The notes: generated by a model from the letters alone, not told the origin. A DNA stretch of 64,000 nt from Palaemon carinicauda (GCF_036898095.1 NC_090750.1:90915934-90979933); one strand, 5' to 3'. Shown: positions 33,239-45,508, counted from the stretch's first letter. Translations and numbers: made by a program.

Positions 33239-34200
33239 CACTCGTTAGAAGCTCGTGGATTTAACACTATTTCTCTGCTTCTTTTATAAGTATCAATGGG
33301 GGCAAATAGCCTCTTTTCTAACCCAGACCAATGGAAAAATCACCCATTAAAACCTCGTGGATTTAATACTACACTGTTAAAAATTTATATTATAAAACGG
33401 TAAATGTCTGGCAACATTTATTTTAGGATTTTTATCGTTTTAGAAACAGATACATTGAGGTAAAGTAGTGATATTACTGTCACCAACCAGTAAAAGATAA
33501 TAACAAAGTAAGGTAAAATTACGGTCGCCTATATTTTACTGAAATACGGTTGAGAACAGTATATTTTGTAGGGAGAATTTTCGATCAAGATTACGTTTTT
33601 ATTTTTTTCTTAAACAATGTATTCTTCTGTTTTTGTTTATCTGTCTCAATAGGGGAAACAGCTTCTTTTCTAGACCAAACCAACAGAAAATTTCCTCGTT
33701 AGAAGCTCGTGGATTTAACACTATTTCTCTGCTTCTTTTATCACAGTGCCAATGGGGCGAACAGCCTCTTTTCTAGCCCAGATTAACAGAAAATTCCCTC
33801 GTTAGAAACTCGTGGATTTAATACTATTTCTCTGCTTCTTTTATCACATTGCCAATGGGGCGAACAGCCTCTTTTCTAGCCCAGATTAACAGAAAATTCC
33901 CTCGTTAGAAACTCGTGGATTTAATACTATTTCTCTGCTTCTTTTATCACATTGCCAATGGGGCGAACAGCCTCTTTTCTAGCCCAGATTAACAGAAAAT
34001 TCCCTCGTTAGAAACTCGTGGATTTAATACTATTTCTCTGCTTCTTTTATCACAGTGCCAATGGGGTAAACAGCCTCTTTTCTAGCCCAGAGTAACAGAA
34101 AATTCCCTCGTTAGAAACTTGTGGATTTAACCCCATTTCTCTGCTTCTTTTATCACAGTGCCAATGGGACGAACACCCTTTTTTTCTAGCCCACACCAAC
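33239..34200. repeat. 103-bp tandem repeat (~6 copies), interrupted by a MITE
   Basis: Unit markers CTCGTTAGAAACTCGTGGAT and CTCTGCTTCTTTTATCACA recur at 33798, 33901 and 34004 (103-bp steps), with more diverged copies on both sides. The array is split at 33372-33619. Minus-strand frames over it are accidental. Confidence 0.9.
33372..33619. mobile_element. Tc1/mariner-type MITE, copy 1
   Basis: The 248-bp element has the end CACTGTTAAAA and an inverted end AAACAATG (from AACAGTG), flanked by TA (33370-33371 and 33620-33621). It is inserted in the 103-bp array, whose other units show the empty site. Relatives are at 54463-54704 and 57323-57512. Confidence 0.8.
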
Positions 34201-34514
34201 AGAAAACTATAGAAACAAAACATATTTGGTTGAGAAAAGGATATTGGTCGAAAGAAAGAAAAAAACAAAGGCGTATTATATATTCCTAAATCCATAGGAA
34301 AGAAGAATTTTATTTTTGTTTTCCGTCGAAAGAAAAAGACAGATAAATGAACTGGGGTAACAATGCTTTCTCGACTCAGGTGATATATAAACCTCGCATG
34401 ATAAATGAAGGTCAGTTTGCATTCCGTAATCAAATGGCTTTGGACTGACAAATTGCTGAGAATTGGATTGATTGCAACAGACATTGAAAGCCTGGCAAGT
34501 TGATATATACATGT

Positions 34515-34525
34515 ATGTATGTATG

Positions 34526-34556
<31 letters not shown>

Positions 34557-34581
34557 ATACACACATATATTATATATATGT

Positions 34582-34632
<51 letters not shown>
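34515..34632. repeat. TGTA/TA/CA compound microsatellite
   Basis: ATGT steps, then TA, then CA at 34580-34607, then TA. The following 34633-35119 is AT-rich with no feature supported. Confidence 0.9.
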
Positions 34633-34638
<6 letters not shown>

Positions 34639-35109
34639 GATAGGCATGTTTACTGTAATTCAGTTTACCTTAACAATGAATTATTCACATCATAGCTAGT
34701 GAACTGTGAGGGTTCGCAACGAAAGAGGAAAAGGGGAGTGAAATAAAAACACATTTTCATTGTAAAATAGGACTTGACTCTACAGGGTAGAAACGTATAG
34801 TCGTGTTTAGGTGCGTGTATAAATGGAAAATGATGATGATAATGATAAGAATGAAGTCAGCAATGATTATAATATAAATAATTCCAGAAATGATATGATA
34901 AAGCTAGAAAAAGTATTGAAAAAACTTAAAGAATTACGATATTAATTACTTCCTACTCAAAGGGTAGAAAAGTATAGTTATGTTTGCGTTCGTGTATAAA
35001 AGGAGTGATAAAAATAAAAATATGAATAATAACAGCTATGATAATAATAATAACAACAACAATACTATAAGATACAGTAAATATTATAATAAAACACATT
35101 TAAAAAACC

Positions 35110-35412
35110 TATAGAAACATGAAATAAATAACGTATTAAAACTAGTTTCACGAATTGTCAGTAGTCAACGAGTAATGCTTCTCAAACTCTACGAAAATTT
35201 ATCCTATAAAACGAAATTAATAACGTAAAATAACTTATTCAAAATAGTTTTCGAACTGTCAGTAGTCAACGAGTAATGCTTCTCAAAGTCTACGAAAATT
35301 TGTCCTATAAAACAAAATTACTAACGTAAAATAACTTATTAAAGATAGTTTCACGAACTGTCAGCAGTCAACGAGTAATGCTTCTCAAACTCTACGAAAA
35401 TTTGTCCGCAAT
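35110..35412. repeat. 101-bp tandem repeat (3 copies)
   Basis: Marker CAACGAGTAATGCTTCTCAA recurs in 101-102 base steps from about 35166. Confidence 0.88.
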
Positions 35413-35538
35413 TTGAGGATACATAAAGAGTAATAAACTCGACAATGGATCTTTCAGACGTCCTGAAGAGCAGACGACGACCCATTTCATTTGGGTATGA
35501 ATTTTACTTTCATTTAAATCCCGTTTTATAACCAGCAA

Positions 35539-35542
<4 letters not shown>

Positions 35543-35586
<44 letters not shown>

Positions 35587-35653
35587 ATATTTTTCTCAGG
35601 GTATTCGAATCTCCTTTTATCTCTCATTTAGCCTCTTCATAGTAATACATTTC

Positions 35654-35690
<37 letters not shown>

Positions 35691-35757
35691 GTTTGTTTCC
35701 CAGGGTATTCGAGTCTCTTTTTCTCTCTCATTTAGTCTCTTCATAGTAATACATTTC

Positions 35758-35796
<39 letters not shown>

Positions 35797-35862
35797 GTTT
35801 GTTTCCCAGGGGATTCAAGTCTCTTTTTCTCTCTTATTTAGTCTCTTCGTAGTAATACATTT

Positions 35863-35907
<45 letters not shown>

Positions 35908-35969
35908 GCTTTTTTCCCAGGGTTTTCGAGTCTCTTTTTCTCTCTTATTTAGTCTCTTCATAGTAATAC

Positions 35970-36016
<47 letters not shown>

Positions 36017-36084
36017 ATGTTTTTCTCAGGGTATTCGAGTCTCCTTTTATCTCTCATTTAGTCTCTTCATAGTAATACATTTTC

Positions 36085-36120
<36 letters not shown>

Positions 36121-36191
36121 AAAGAACTTATATTCGTTAAAGCATGATATTAACTTCTTATTTTCACCCAACTTCAATCTATCTAAAGCAG

Positions 36192-36234
<43 letters not shown>
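35543..36234. repeat. (CT)n compound array with a ~60-bp spacer (5-6 copies)
   Basis: CT runs alternate with a spacer containing CAGGGTATTCGAGTCTC and CTTCATAGTAATACATTTC. Spacers start near 35598, 35701, 35808, 35919 and 36027. Confidence 0.92.
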
Positions 36235-36237
<3 letters not shown>

Positions 36238-36559
36238 TGTTTTGATCCATAAAGTACACACCATTCTATTAGCATACGAAAACATTGCATTTGTACGTTA
36301 AAAAGTAAACAATTTTTTTTATTTTTACATAGAGCTTTTGAATAACTGGGTATGCACCTTTAAAATACATTTGTAACTAGTTCTAATAATCTTTGCAAAT
36401 TGTCATTCTGATGAATATGATTGAGAGCTGTAAAGGAGAAAATACAATAAAGGATAATGGTAAAATTTGGTAAAAAATACCCAAATCATATCAACAGGAA
36501 GAATACGAAACCAAATTTCGTCCACAAGTGTTTCAAAATGTCTAGAATGAGAGAAGTAA

Positions 36560-37620
36560 ATGAATTATTCTAATATACAGTGATTTCTTTTTATATAATT
36601 TAAGTTTATACTCAGCCGAGAAAACAAAAGCGAGAAGTGCAGTGAATTACCCAAATATAAAGTGAATATCTTTTATAATTCAAGTTTATACTCAGTTGAG
36701 AAAACAAAAGCGAGAAGTACAGTGAATTATCCGAATACACAGTGATCTTTTTATGTAATTCGAGTTTATACTCCGCCGAGAAAACTAAAACAAATACAGT
36801 GAATTTTCCCAGTATACAGTGCTTTTTTTTATACTGTATAATTCAAGTTTATACTCAGCCGAGAAAACAAGAGAGAGAAGTATAGTGAATTACCCCAATA
36901 TACAGTGATTTTTTTTATATATATAATCCAAGTTTAAACTCAGCCGAGAAAACAAAAAACAAGTATAGTGAATTACCCCATTATACAGTATTCTTTTTTT
37001 ATACATAATTCAAGTTTATGCTCAGCCAAGAAAACAAAAACAAGTACAGCGAATTACCCCAATATACAGTGATTTTTTTATATATATAATTCAAGTTTAA
37101 ATTCAGCCGAGAAAACAAAATCGAAGTTTAAACTCAGCCGAAAAAACAAAAACAAGTACAGCGAATTATCCCAATATACAGTGATTATTTTGTATATATA
37201 ATCCAAGTTTAAACTCAGCCGAGAAAACAAAATCGAAGTTTAAACTCAGCCGAAAAACAAAAAACAAGTACAGCGAATTATCCCAATATACAGTGATTTT
37301 TTTATATATATAATTCAAGTTTAAATTCAGCCGAGAAAACAAAATCGAAGTTTAAACTCAGCCGAAAAAACAAAAACAAGTACAGCGAATTATCCCAATA
37401 TACAGTGATTATTTTGTATATATAATCCAAGTTTAAACTCAGCCGAGAAAACAAAATCGAAGTTTAAACTCAGCCGAAAAACAAAAAACAAGTACAGCGA
37501 ATTATCCCAATATATAGTGATTTTTTTTTTATACATATAATTCAAGTTTAAATTCAGCCGAGAAAACAAAATCGAAATTATGATTCAAGTTTAAACTCAG
37601 CCAAGACAACAAAATCGAAA
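36560..37620. repeat. ~85-120 bp tandem array with a 224-bp higher-order period
   Basis: Units contain CAAGTTTAAACTCAGCCGAG, GAAAACAAAA and GCGAATTATCCCAATATACA. In 36970-37560 two subunit types alternate and GTGATTATTTTGTATATATA recurs 224 bases apart (37181 and 37405). Confidence 0.88.
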
Positions 37621-37634
37621 ACATATTGCTAAGA

Positions 37635-37820
37635 ATGGAAAGACCAATTGAATCCACATCGAAATGGTACGTTCAGCTAGACATGCCTAGCCCAAATTCG
37701 CCTCAAGAACGTTCTGTATTTCGCTACGAGGTCCAGAAGGAGCTGAATTATGAGGCTCAACCGAAGGAGCCGTTGAGTCCTAGGATAGTGGACTTGGGTC
37801 AAGAATTTGGAATTCCGATG
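37635..37820 (+). CDS. orphan coding exon, 62 codons, function unknown
   Basis: The ATG at 37635 is in context AAGAATGG. The open frame runs 62 complete codons to GATG|GTAAGT, a strong donor at 37821 in phase 0. The product starts MERPIESTSKWYVQLDMPSP and ends IVDLGQEFGIPM. It is mixed and hydrophilic, with Pro/Glu-rich parts, no signal peptide and no low complexity, unlike everything around it. It is wedged between a tandem array and a LINE end. I do not recognise the family. It could be the first coding exon of a host gene to the right, whose later exons were not found in this window, or a chance frame. Confidence 0.5.
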
Positions 37821-37837
37821 GTAAGTCTACGAGTGAA

Positions 37838-38182
37838 GTTTTTTTTGTATATCACTACTGGTTCAAAAGTGCAAACTTGCTGCAAATTTCTTTCTATGTT
37901 GAACAAGCTGATATAAGTCTTTTGTATAGTCCATATATAAATTACCTGTTTTAAAGTTTTTTTTTAATATTTTATTTATTCCTTTGTTTCCTTTTCTCAC
38001 TGGGCTATTTTTCCCTGTTGGAGCCCTTGGGCTTCTAGCATCTTGATTTTCCAACTAGGGTTGTAGCTTGGCTAGTAATAATAATGATAATATTAACAGC
38101 CATTGTAATAATGACTATTATTCCCTATTGGAGCCCTTGGGCTTATAGCATCCTGCTTTTCCAAATAGGGTTGTAGCTTGGC

Positions 38183-38262
<80 letters not shown>
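37838..38262 (+). repeat. LINE 3' end with duplicated AAT-tail units
   Basis: Starts with text related to the coding end FK.AAN, then the tail (GGGCTATTTTTCCCTGTTGG, CCAACTAGGGTTGTAGCTTG). A second 60-bp tail piece lies at about 38120-38183, then AAT to 38262. A third diverged tail piece is at 38270-38330. Confidence 0.8.
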
Positions 38263-38266
<4 letters not shown>

Positions 38267-38326
38267 ATCAACCCTATTGGAACCCTTGGTCTTATACCAT
38301 CTTGCTTTACCTAATAGGATTTTAGC

Positions 38327-38329
<3 letters not shown>

Positions 38330-38417
<88 letters not shown>

Positions 38418-38418
38418 G
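38330..38418. repeat. (AAT)n microsatellite
   Basis: Follows the third LINE tail piece at 38270-38330. Sequence from 38419 to 39070 shows no gene; 38460-38610 repeats AAGGTAAT loosely. Confidence 0.9.
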
Positions 38419-39074
38419 CCAAAGGGCTCCACCAAATCCTCATTTCCATCATATATACATCCAGGGTTTAAACTTTTAAGGTAATTACCATGGTTTGAGG
38501 TAATGTGCATGGTTTCAAGGTGATTTTTAATATACTAGTTTCAAATTTAAGGACATTTTTAAAAGTCTTAAGGTAATCTAAGGTAAAAAGCAGCATTTAA
38601 GGTAATGGTCACATGCTCGTTTTAACCCTATATACATGAACAATAACGAATATGCTTATTGTATAATATCTCTCCTATTCTTCACATCAAAATGTTTTGC
38701 TGCAGTGAGTCATACATTCATGTGTGAAAACATTCAATGTACAGTATAGTATGAGAAAACAAGCATACAACATCTGCATGTGAATTCATATAGATATACG
38801 ATGTATATATGTATGAATGTATTTGTCATACTAGTGCAATGCATGAGAAAGTATACATGTATGTATGTCTATGTGAAAGGAGTAATATACCTTATATAAA
38901 AATGAGACATCCATATGTGTAATCACACAAATATATGTATACATGTATGTATGTAAGTATATATGTATAAGTCAAAAAGGCACATTATAAAAAAACGGGG
39001 ATCCCTATAAATGTGTGCATGTGCAACGTATATTTTTTTTTATGTACCGTATGTACGTATGTTCAACATTCCAT

Positions 39075-39640
39075 ACCAGGATGGTTTAATTATCTACGCC
39101 GACGAAGTTGTAAGGAGGTTATGTTTTACCCACTGTTTGTGTGTTTTTGTGTTTGTTTGTGTGTGTGTGTTTGTTTGTGAACAGCTGCCTGACCACAATT
39201 TTAATCGTAGAGTAATGAAACTTGCAGGGATTAACTGTTATCTAAAAATCCGGAAATTATTACATTTTGGGAGGTCAAGGTCAAAGGTCAAGATCACAGT
39301 CAAGCAAAATGACCAATTCACGTAATCAGCCGTAAGTTTGGACATCGTTGTCACAGAGACTTCAAACTTGGTTCATACTTGAGTGTATGAAAATCTACGC
39401 TAATTAATACATGTTAAGGTCAAAGGTAAAGGTCAAGGTCAAGCAAAATGCCCAATTCACGTAATCAGCCGTAAGTTTGGACATGGTTGTCACAGACACT
39501 TCAAACTTGGTTCATATTTGAGTGTATGAAAATCTACGCCAATTATTACATGTTAAGGTCAAAGGTCAAGGTCAAGGTCGAAAAATAAGCTACCAGGTTG
39601 GAGGTCTGCGCTCTACTGAGTGCCCTTCTAGTTTTCTTTG
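39075..39640 (+). repeat. dispersed repeat with AAGGTCA half-sites, near full copy
   Basis: Starts CTACGCCGACGAAGTTGTAA and ends near GGTCTGCGCTCTACTGAGTG. An internal unit of about 160 bases is duplicated: AAGTTTGGACATCGTTGTCA occurs near 39331, and its duplicate near 39472 reads ATGG for ATCG. It contains several runs of AGGTCAAGGTCAAAGGTCA type. Confidence 0.88.
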
Positions 39641-40229
39641 TTGGGCGGTCACCTAACGTAATGCAAAAACTTCTGATTTAATTGCATTAAACTGCTGCAG
39701 TCAACTCGAAAGATAATCACACGAATAAGCTCCTTAATTGCATGAAAACTCCCTTGCAAACTGTAGCTGAGTGTAGAGAAGTTTACCAACTGTTCAGATC
39801 ACAGCGTCAACTTAATGAGCCAAAGGTTTGGCTTCTTTCAGAGGGAGCGTATAGCTGCCTGACCTGTTAACCTTTATATCCGGATTTTGAGGAAGGTTTT
39901 GGAAGGGCAGGCTAGCCTAATTTATGAGAATATGTGAACTGAGGTCGGATTAGCGCCGTGAGGGACCCCAGGGAAGGCTAGCTGCCCAGTGAACTAACTT
40001 TCTCTGTAAACACGTTGAAAAATTTGAGGGTTACAAGCGCCCTGAGCGGCAGCACTGCCTTCGTGTTTCGACAAAAGAATTTCATAAAATGTTTTGACAG
40101 CGATATGGGGCAGAGGCAAAATTAAATGATATAATACTGTGGAGATTTCTTGGAATGTTCATTTTGAGTTCCTGAGGTAATATGTAGGGTGCAAGCTAAA
40201 CATATAAAAAAAAGTGTATAAAGGAGGGG

Positions 40230-40491
40230 TAGATGGAGATGGATTTGGTATGCTCTTCGCACTCCCCAAGATAGATTAGTTCACCAAACTTTCAACTGGG
40301 TTCCACAAGGCACCAGAAGAGTTGGAAGACCCAGGCCTACTTGGCTGAGGACTATAAAGCGTGAAGTGGGAGATGATGAATAGAGAAGAATTGATTTAAA
40401 AGCTCAAGATAGAGACGACTGGTGAAATCTAACTGAGGCCCTTTGGGTCAATAGGCGTAGGAGGAGATAATGATGATGATGATGATGATGA

Positions 40492-40500
<9 letters not shown>
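40230..40500 (+). pseudogene. LINE ORF2 C-terminus (GRP..TW motif) with GAT/ATT tail
   Basis: A translated end reads ALRTPQDRLVHQTFNWVPQG, then TRRVGRPRPTWLRTIKREV. This is the common W..G.R..GRP..TW end of I/RTE-like LINE proteins. A GATGATG tail begins at 40470. Confidence 0.75.
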
Positions 40501-40534
<34 letters not shown>

Positions 40535-40540
40535 GATAAT
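40470..40540. repeat. (GAT)n/(ATT)n microsatellite
   Basis: GAT steps followed by ATT steps. Confidence 0.92.
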
Positions 40541-40684
40541 ATGCACACTAATTGTACTAGTAATATGGCTAGTATCAGTGGAAAAGGAAGAAACTGGAAA
40601 ATAATAACACTGGAAGAACAATTCTTTAAAAAGGGAAATAAATTTTAAGCGTCTACACTTAATTAATGTTTGGTAGTAGTAATC

Positions 40685-41635
40685 ATAGCAGTACAAACAG
40701 CAGCAGAGAAAGAAGTAATATAAACAGAAGAGAGAGAGAGAGAAACAGCAATAGATAAATCAACCATAAAAACAACAACAGATGAAGCAGTGGTAGAAAC
40801 AGCAGCAGAGGAAGCAGCATCATAAACAGCAACACAAGAAGCAACATTAGAATAAGCAGCATTATATACAGCAACAGAGAAAATAGCAATAGAAACAGCA
40901 ACAGAGAAAGCAGCATTAGAATAAGCAGCAGAGAAAACAGCAAAGAAACAGCAACAGAGAAAGCAGCAACAGATACAGCAGCACGGAAAGCAGCAATAGA
41001 AAGAGCAGTAGAGAAAGCAGCATTAGAAAGAGAAACAGAGGAAGCAGTAATAACAACAGCAGCAGAGGAAACAGCATTAGAATAAGCAGCATTATATACA
41101 GCAACAGAGAAAATAGCAATAGAGACAGTAACAAAGTAAGCAGCAATAGAAACAGCAACAGAGGAAGCAGTAGTGAAAACTGCAGCAGAGGAAGCAGTAG
41201 TAGAAACCTAACAGAAAATAACAATAGAGACAGCAACAGAGAAAGCAGCAATAGAAACAGCAGCAGAGAAAACAGCAATAGAAACAGCAGCAGAGAAAGC
41301 AGCAACAGAAACAGCAATAGGAGAAGCAGCATTGGTCACAGCAGCAGAGGAAGCAACATTAGAATAAGCAGCATTATTTACAGCAACAGAGAAATAACAA
41401 TAGAAACAGCAGTAGAGGAAGCAGCTATAGAAACAGCAGCAGATAAAGCAGCAATATAAACAGCAGCAGAAAAAACAGCAATAGAAATAGCAGCAGAAGC
41501 AACAGAGGAAGCAGTAGTAAAAACAGCAGCAGAAGAAGCAGCAATATAAACAGCAGTAGAGAAACAGCTTTAGAAACAGCAGTAAATAAAGCAGCAATAG
41601 AAACAGCAACAAATAAAGCAGCATCAGCAGTTTTA
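40685..41635. repeat. ~15/30-bp CAGCAR-AGAR minisatellite (950 bp)
   Basis: Imperfect repetition of AACAGCAACAGAGAAAGCAG-like units over almost 1 kb. The minus-strand Leu/Phe-rich frames are a by-product. No start, stop or splice context suggests coding. Confidence 0.88.
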
Positions 41636-41934
41636 TTTAATAGCAGTGAGGAAAATGAAAAATTGAAAGAGGCTGGGAGCTGAGGTGGGAGGAAAGATTA
41701 TGATAACTTTTAAGTATTTATTCCAGGCTAATCGCTTGGAAAGAGTTTATCATGAGTTTTTCGAAAGTTACTCCAGAGTTTTTTATTTTATTTTTTTTTT
41801 TTTGCAAACATCAAGTGATAAAACTTTGGATATATGTAATCTACAGATAGGGGTGTCTCTCGGGTACTTTCTTAATCGTAAACAGGACTTGGTTAGCTAT
41901 GAGAAGTTTTAATAAAAATTTCTATGTACTTGAT

Positions 41935-41960
41935 AATAATATAATAACAATAACAACCAC

Positions 41961-42027
<67 letters not shown>

Positions 42028-42037
42028 CAACAATAAC

Positions 42038-42069
<32 letters not shown>

Positions 42070-42070
42070 T
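41935..42070. repeat. AAT/AAC microsatellite
   Basis: AAT steps with an AAC block at about 41998-42028. Confidence 0.93.
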
Positions 42071-42289
42071 TTTCTCTAGAATCATCAGCATCATCACTAT
42101 CCACATATCTTTATATCTTTGTATTCAATCCTCCAAAATTCGTGTTCCTCCACCCACCCTGAGCCACGCTACACTGAGCACGTAGTCAAGTTAAACATGA
42201 TTAACTGAATGTTTGTTCGGGAGTTTGGCATACATAAACAGATAGTGGAACTCTATACCCCTCTTGCTTCCGATATCAATTATTTGTTC

Positions 42290-43010
42290 GTGTGTTTTCG
42301 GCTTTTGTGAGATCGGCGTTACTGTATGGACATGTGTCGTGGTATGACAATGAAACAATATCCAATAGATTATGTAGAATTTGAGAACAAAGCCCTCAGA
42401 AGAATATTGGGAGTTGAATAGCAGGCCAGGATTAGGGTACCCTGACACTTGCACGACTTTTTGTCACGAATATGTCGTGGCAAGTCGTGACATTTTGTGG
42501 CACGAACTGGAAGATGAAAAAAAAAAATTACCTCAGAATCACAGCTGACCTGTCCACATTGACACGAACTGGCACGACAAGTTCACGACGAGTTCACGCA
42601 TAGTTTGCGCACTTCCCCGCATCGTCCCGACGAGTTCACGAACAGTTCGCGCATAGTTCACGACCCCGGTCACGAAATTTTGTCGTGACCAAAATTTTGA
42701 ACATTTCAAAATTCTCGTCACGACATGCCACGATGTCACGACGGGTTTACGAACACTTCACGACAGTTCACGACGAGTTCACACCAGTTCACGACGAGTT
42801 CATGCCAGTTCACGACTGGAGTCGTGACAATGCGTGCCACAAATTCGTGTAAGTGTTAGCCTGGCTTTAGAAATGGAACTAAAAGAGAGATTATTCGAGT
42901 GCCGTATGTGGATGAGATCATGGTGTAGATGGAGATGGTTTGGGCATGCACTTCGCACTCCCCAAGAGAGATTAGTTCACCAAACGTTCAGCTGGGCTTA
43001 GCTAGTAATA
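42290..43010 (+). pseudogene. LINE ORF2 fragment split by a MITE
   Basis: The left piece reads FENKALRRILGVE near 42385-42420. The right piece reads RWRWFGHALRTPQERLVHQT near 42930-42985, the same family as 40230. The MITE at 42435-42866 separates them. Confidence 0.7.
42435..42866 (-). mobile_element. PIF/Harbinger-type MITE, copy 2
   Basis: Flanked by TTA at 42432-42434 and 42867-42869. The ends are those of the 20001 copy in inverted orientation. It is 432 bp against 339 bp, with extra CACGAC-rich units inside. Confidence 0.82.
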
Positions 43011-43078
43011 CAAATATAATAATTGACTGTATAATACCGCAGCTTCTTTAATTCTAGAGTAAGATATATAAATCAGCA

Positions 43079-43621
43079 GGGCACCAGCCACCCGTTGATA
43101 TACTAACACTAGAGAGTTATGGCGGTCTTTTGACTGCGTGACAGTACTACATTAGGTCCTTCTCTCTGGTTATGGTTCATTTTCCCTTTGCCTACACATA
43201 CACCGAATAGTCTGGCCTATTCTTCAAATATCTCCGCTGTCCTCATACACCTGGCAACATGAGATACCAAGCAATTCTTCTTCATTCAAGAGGTTACTGC
43301 ATTGTAATTGTTCAGTGTCCTCTTTCCTCTTGCTAAGGGTAGAAGAGACTCTTAAGCTATGGTAAGCAGCTCTTCTAGGAGAAGGACACTCCAAAATCAA
43401 ACCCTTGTTCTCTAGCCTCTGTACCAAGGTCTCCATTTCTCTTCTTCTTGTTTTGTTAAAGTTTACATAGTTTATATAGGAGATATTTAGTTAATGTTGT
43501 TACTGTTCTTAAAATATCTAATTTATCCTTTTTTACTTTTCCTCAATGGGCTATTTTCCCTGTTGGAGCCCTTGGGCTTATAGCATCCTGCTTTTCCAAC
43601 TAGGGTTGGAGCTTATAGCAA

Positions 43622-43667
<46 letters not shown>
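43079..43667 (+). repeat. AAT-tailed SINE, full-length copy
   Basis: Head GGCACCAGCCACCCGTTGAT, tail CCAACTAGGGTTGGAGCTTA, then AAT. Very close to 24722-25400. Confidence 0.88.
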
Positions 43668-43668
<1 letters not shown>

Positions 43669-44194
43669 GTGATCAGAAGAAAAATGCTCCCATATGATTT
43701 CCTTCTTTTAGGATCAGCAGTAGAATACCATCGCTTCTTTCATCCGGAAACTTTAAAAAAAAAAAAAAATAAAAAAAATGTTCCATCGGACCAAAAACTT
43801 CTTCCAAAACAACTCAGGCTCCCACAGATATAGGTTCGGGGAAAAAGTTAGACCGAAGTTTTCGAAATTTACCGACAGATGTTTGAAGATCTATCCTCAA
43901 AGACGCGCAGGACTTGTTAAGAGAATTCTTTATTTATTCCCTGTTTATTCTTCCTTTTATCTTTCTTTATCGTTCGTATTTCGTCCGAAGTTCCGCCATG
44001 AACTCTGCCTCCGGTGTCGTTGTTTTTGGGCAATTTTTTAGCCCACCCCCTGGGGATGGGCGGGGGGCGACATTATTTATTCTCGAACGAGCGGTGAAAG
44101 CGGTCATTTTTCGATGGGAAAGTATCGCTGGAGAAGTTTGAAATAGCAAACATCAGAAACGAAAATGAATGGAGAAATAGATTTCTCTCTACAT

Positions 44195-44223
44195 CTAATA
44201 ATAATAATGATAGTAATAATAAC

Positions 44224-44277
<54 letters not shown>

Positions 44278-44313
44278 TAGATTTCTCTCCATATCTAATA
44301 ATAATAATAATAA

Positions 44314-44348
<35 letters not shown>

Positions 44349-44400
44349 GATTTCTCTCATATCTAATAATAATAATAATCATAATAATAATAATAATAAT
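44195..44400. repeat. (AAT)n array with core AAAATAGATTTCTCTCCATA
   Basis: Three core copies (about 44175, 44272, 44345) are spaced by AAT. Confidence 0.88.
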
Positions 44401-44492
44401 ATAATAATAATAATAATAATAATAATACTAGTAATAACACTTGAATCAATACTTTCTTGTTACGTAATAATAATAATAACAACAACAACCAC

Positions 44493-44543
<51 letters not shown>

Positions 44544-44606
44544 AGTAATAACACTTGAATCAATACTTTCTTGTTACGTAATAATAATAATAACAACAAC
44601 AACCAC

Positions 44607-44676
<70 letters not shown>

Positions 44677-44697
44677 GAATCGATACTTTCTTGTTAC

Positions 44698-44751
<54 letters not shown>

Positions 44752-44816
44752 GAATCAATACTTTCTTGTTACGTAATGATAACAACAACAACAACAACAA
44801 CAACATCAACAACGAC

Positions 44817-44869
<53 letters not shown>

Positions 44870-44909
44870 TTGAATCGATACTTTCTTGTTACCTAATAAT
44901 AATAATAAC

Positions 44910-44958
<49 letters not shown>

Positions 44959-45041
44959 GAATCAATACTTTCTTGTTACGTAATGATAATAACAACAACA
45001 ACAACAACAACAACAAACAACAACAACAACAACAACGACAA

Positions 45042-45088
<47 letters not shown>

Positions 45089-45109
45089 GAATCGATACTT
45101 CTTGTTACC

Positions 45110-45156
<47 letters not shown>

Positions 45157-45197
45157 GAATCAATACTTTCTTGTTACGTAATGATAATAATAATAAT

Positions 45198-45232
<35 letters not shown>

Positions 45233-45238
45233 CGACAA

Positions 45239-45282
<44 letters not shown>

Positions 45283-45304
45283 GAATCGATACTTTCTTGT
45301 TACC

Positions 45305-45349
<45 letters not shown>

Positions 45350-45452
45350 TAATAATAATAATAATAACACTTGAATCAATACTTTCTTGTTACGTAATGA
45401 TAATAATAATAATAATAACAACAACAACAACAACAACAACAATAACGACAAG

Positions 45453-45486
<34 letters not shown>

Positions 45487-45508
45487 GAATCGATACTTTC
45501 TTGTTACC

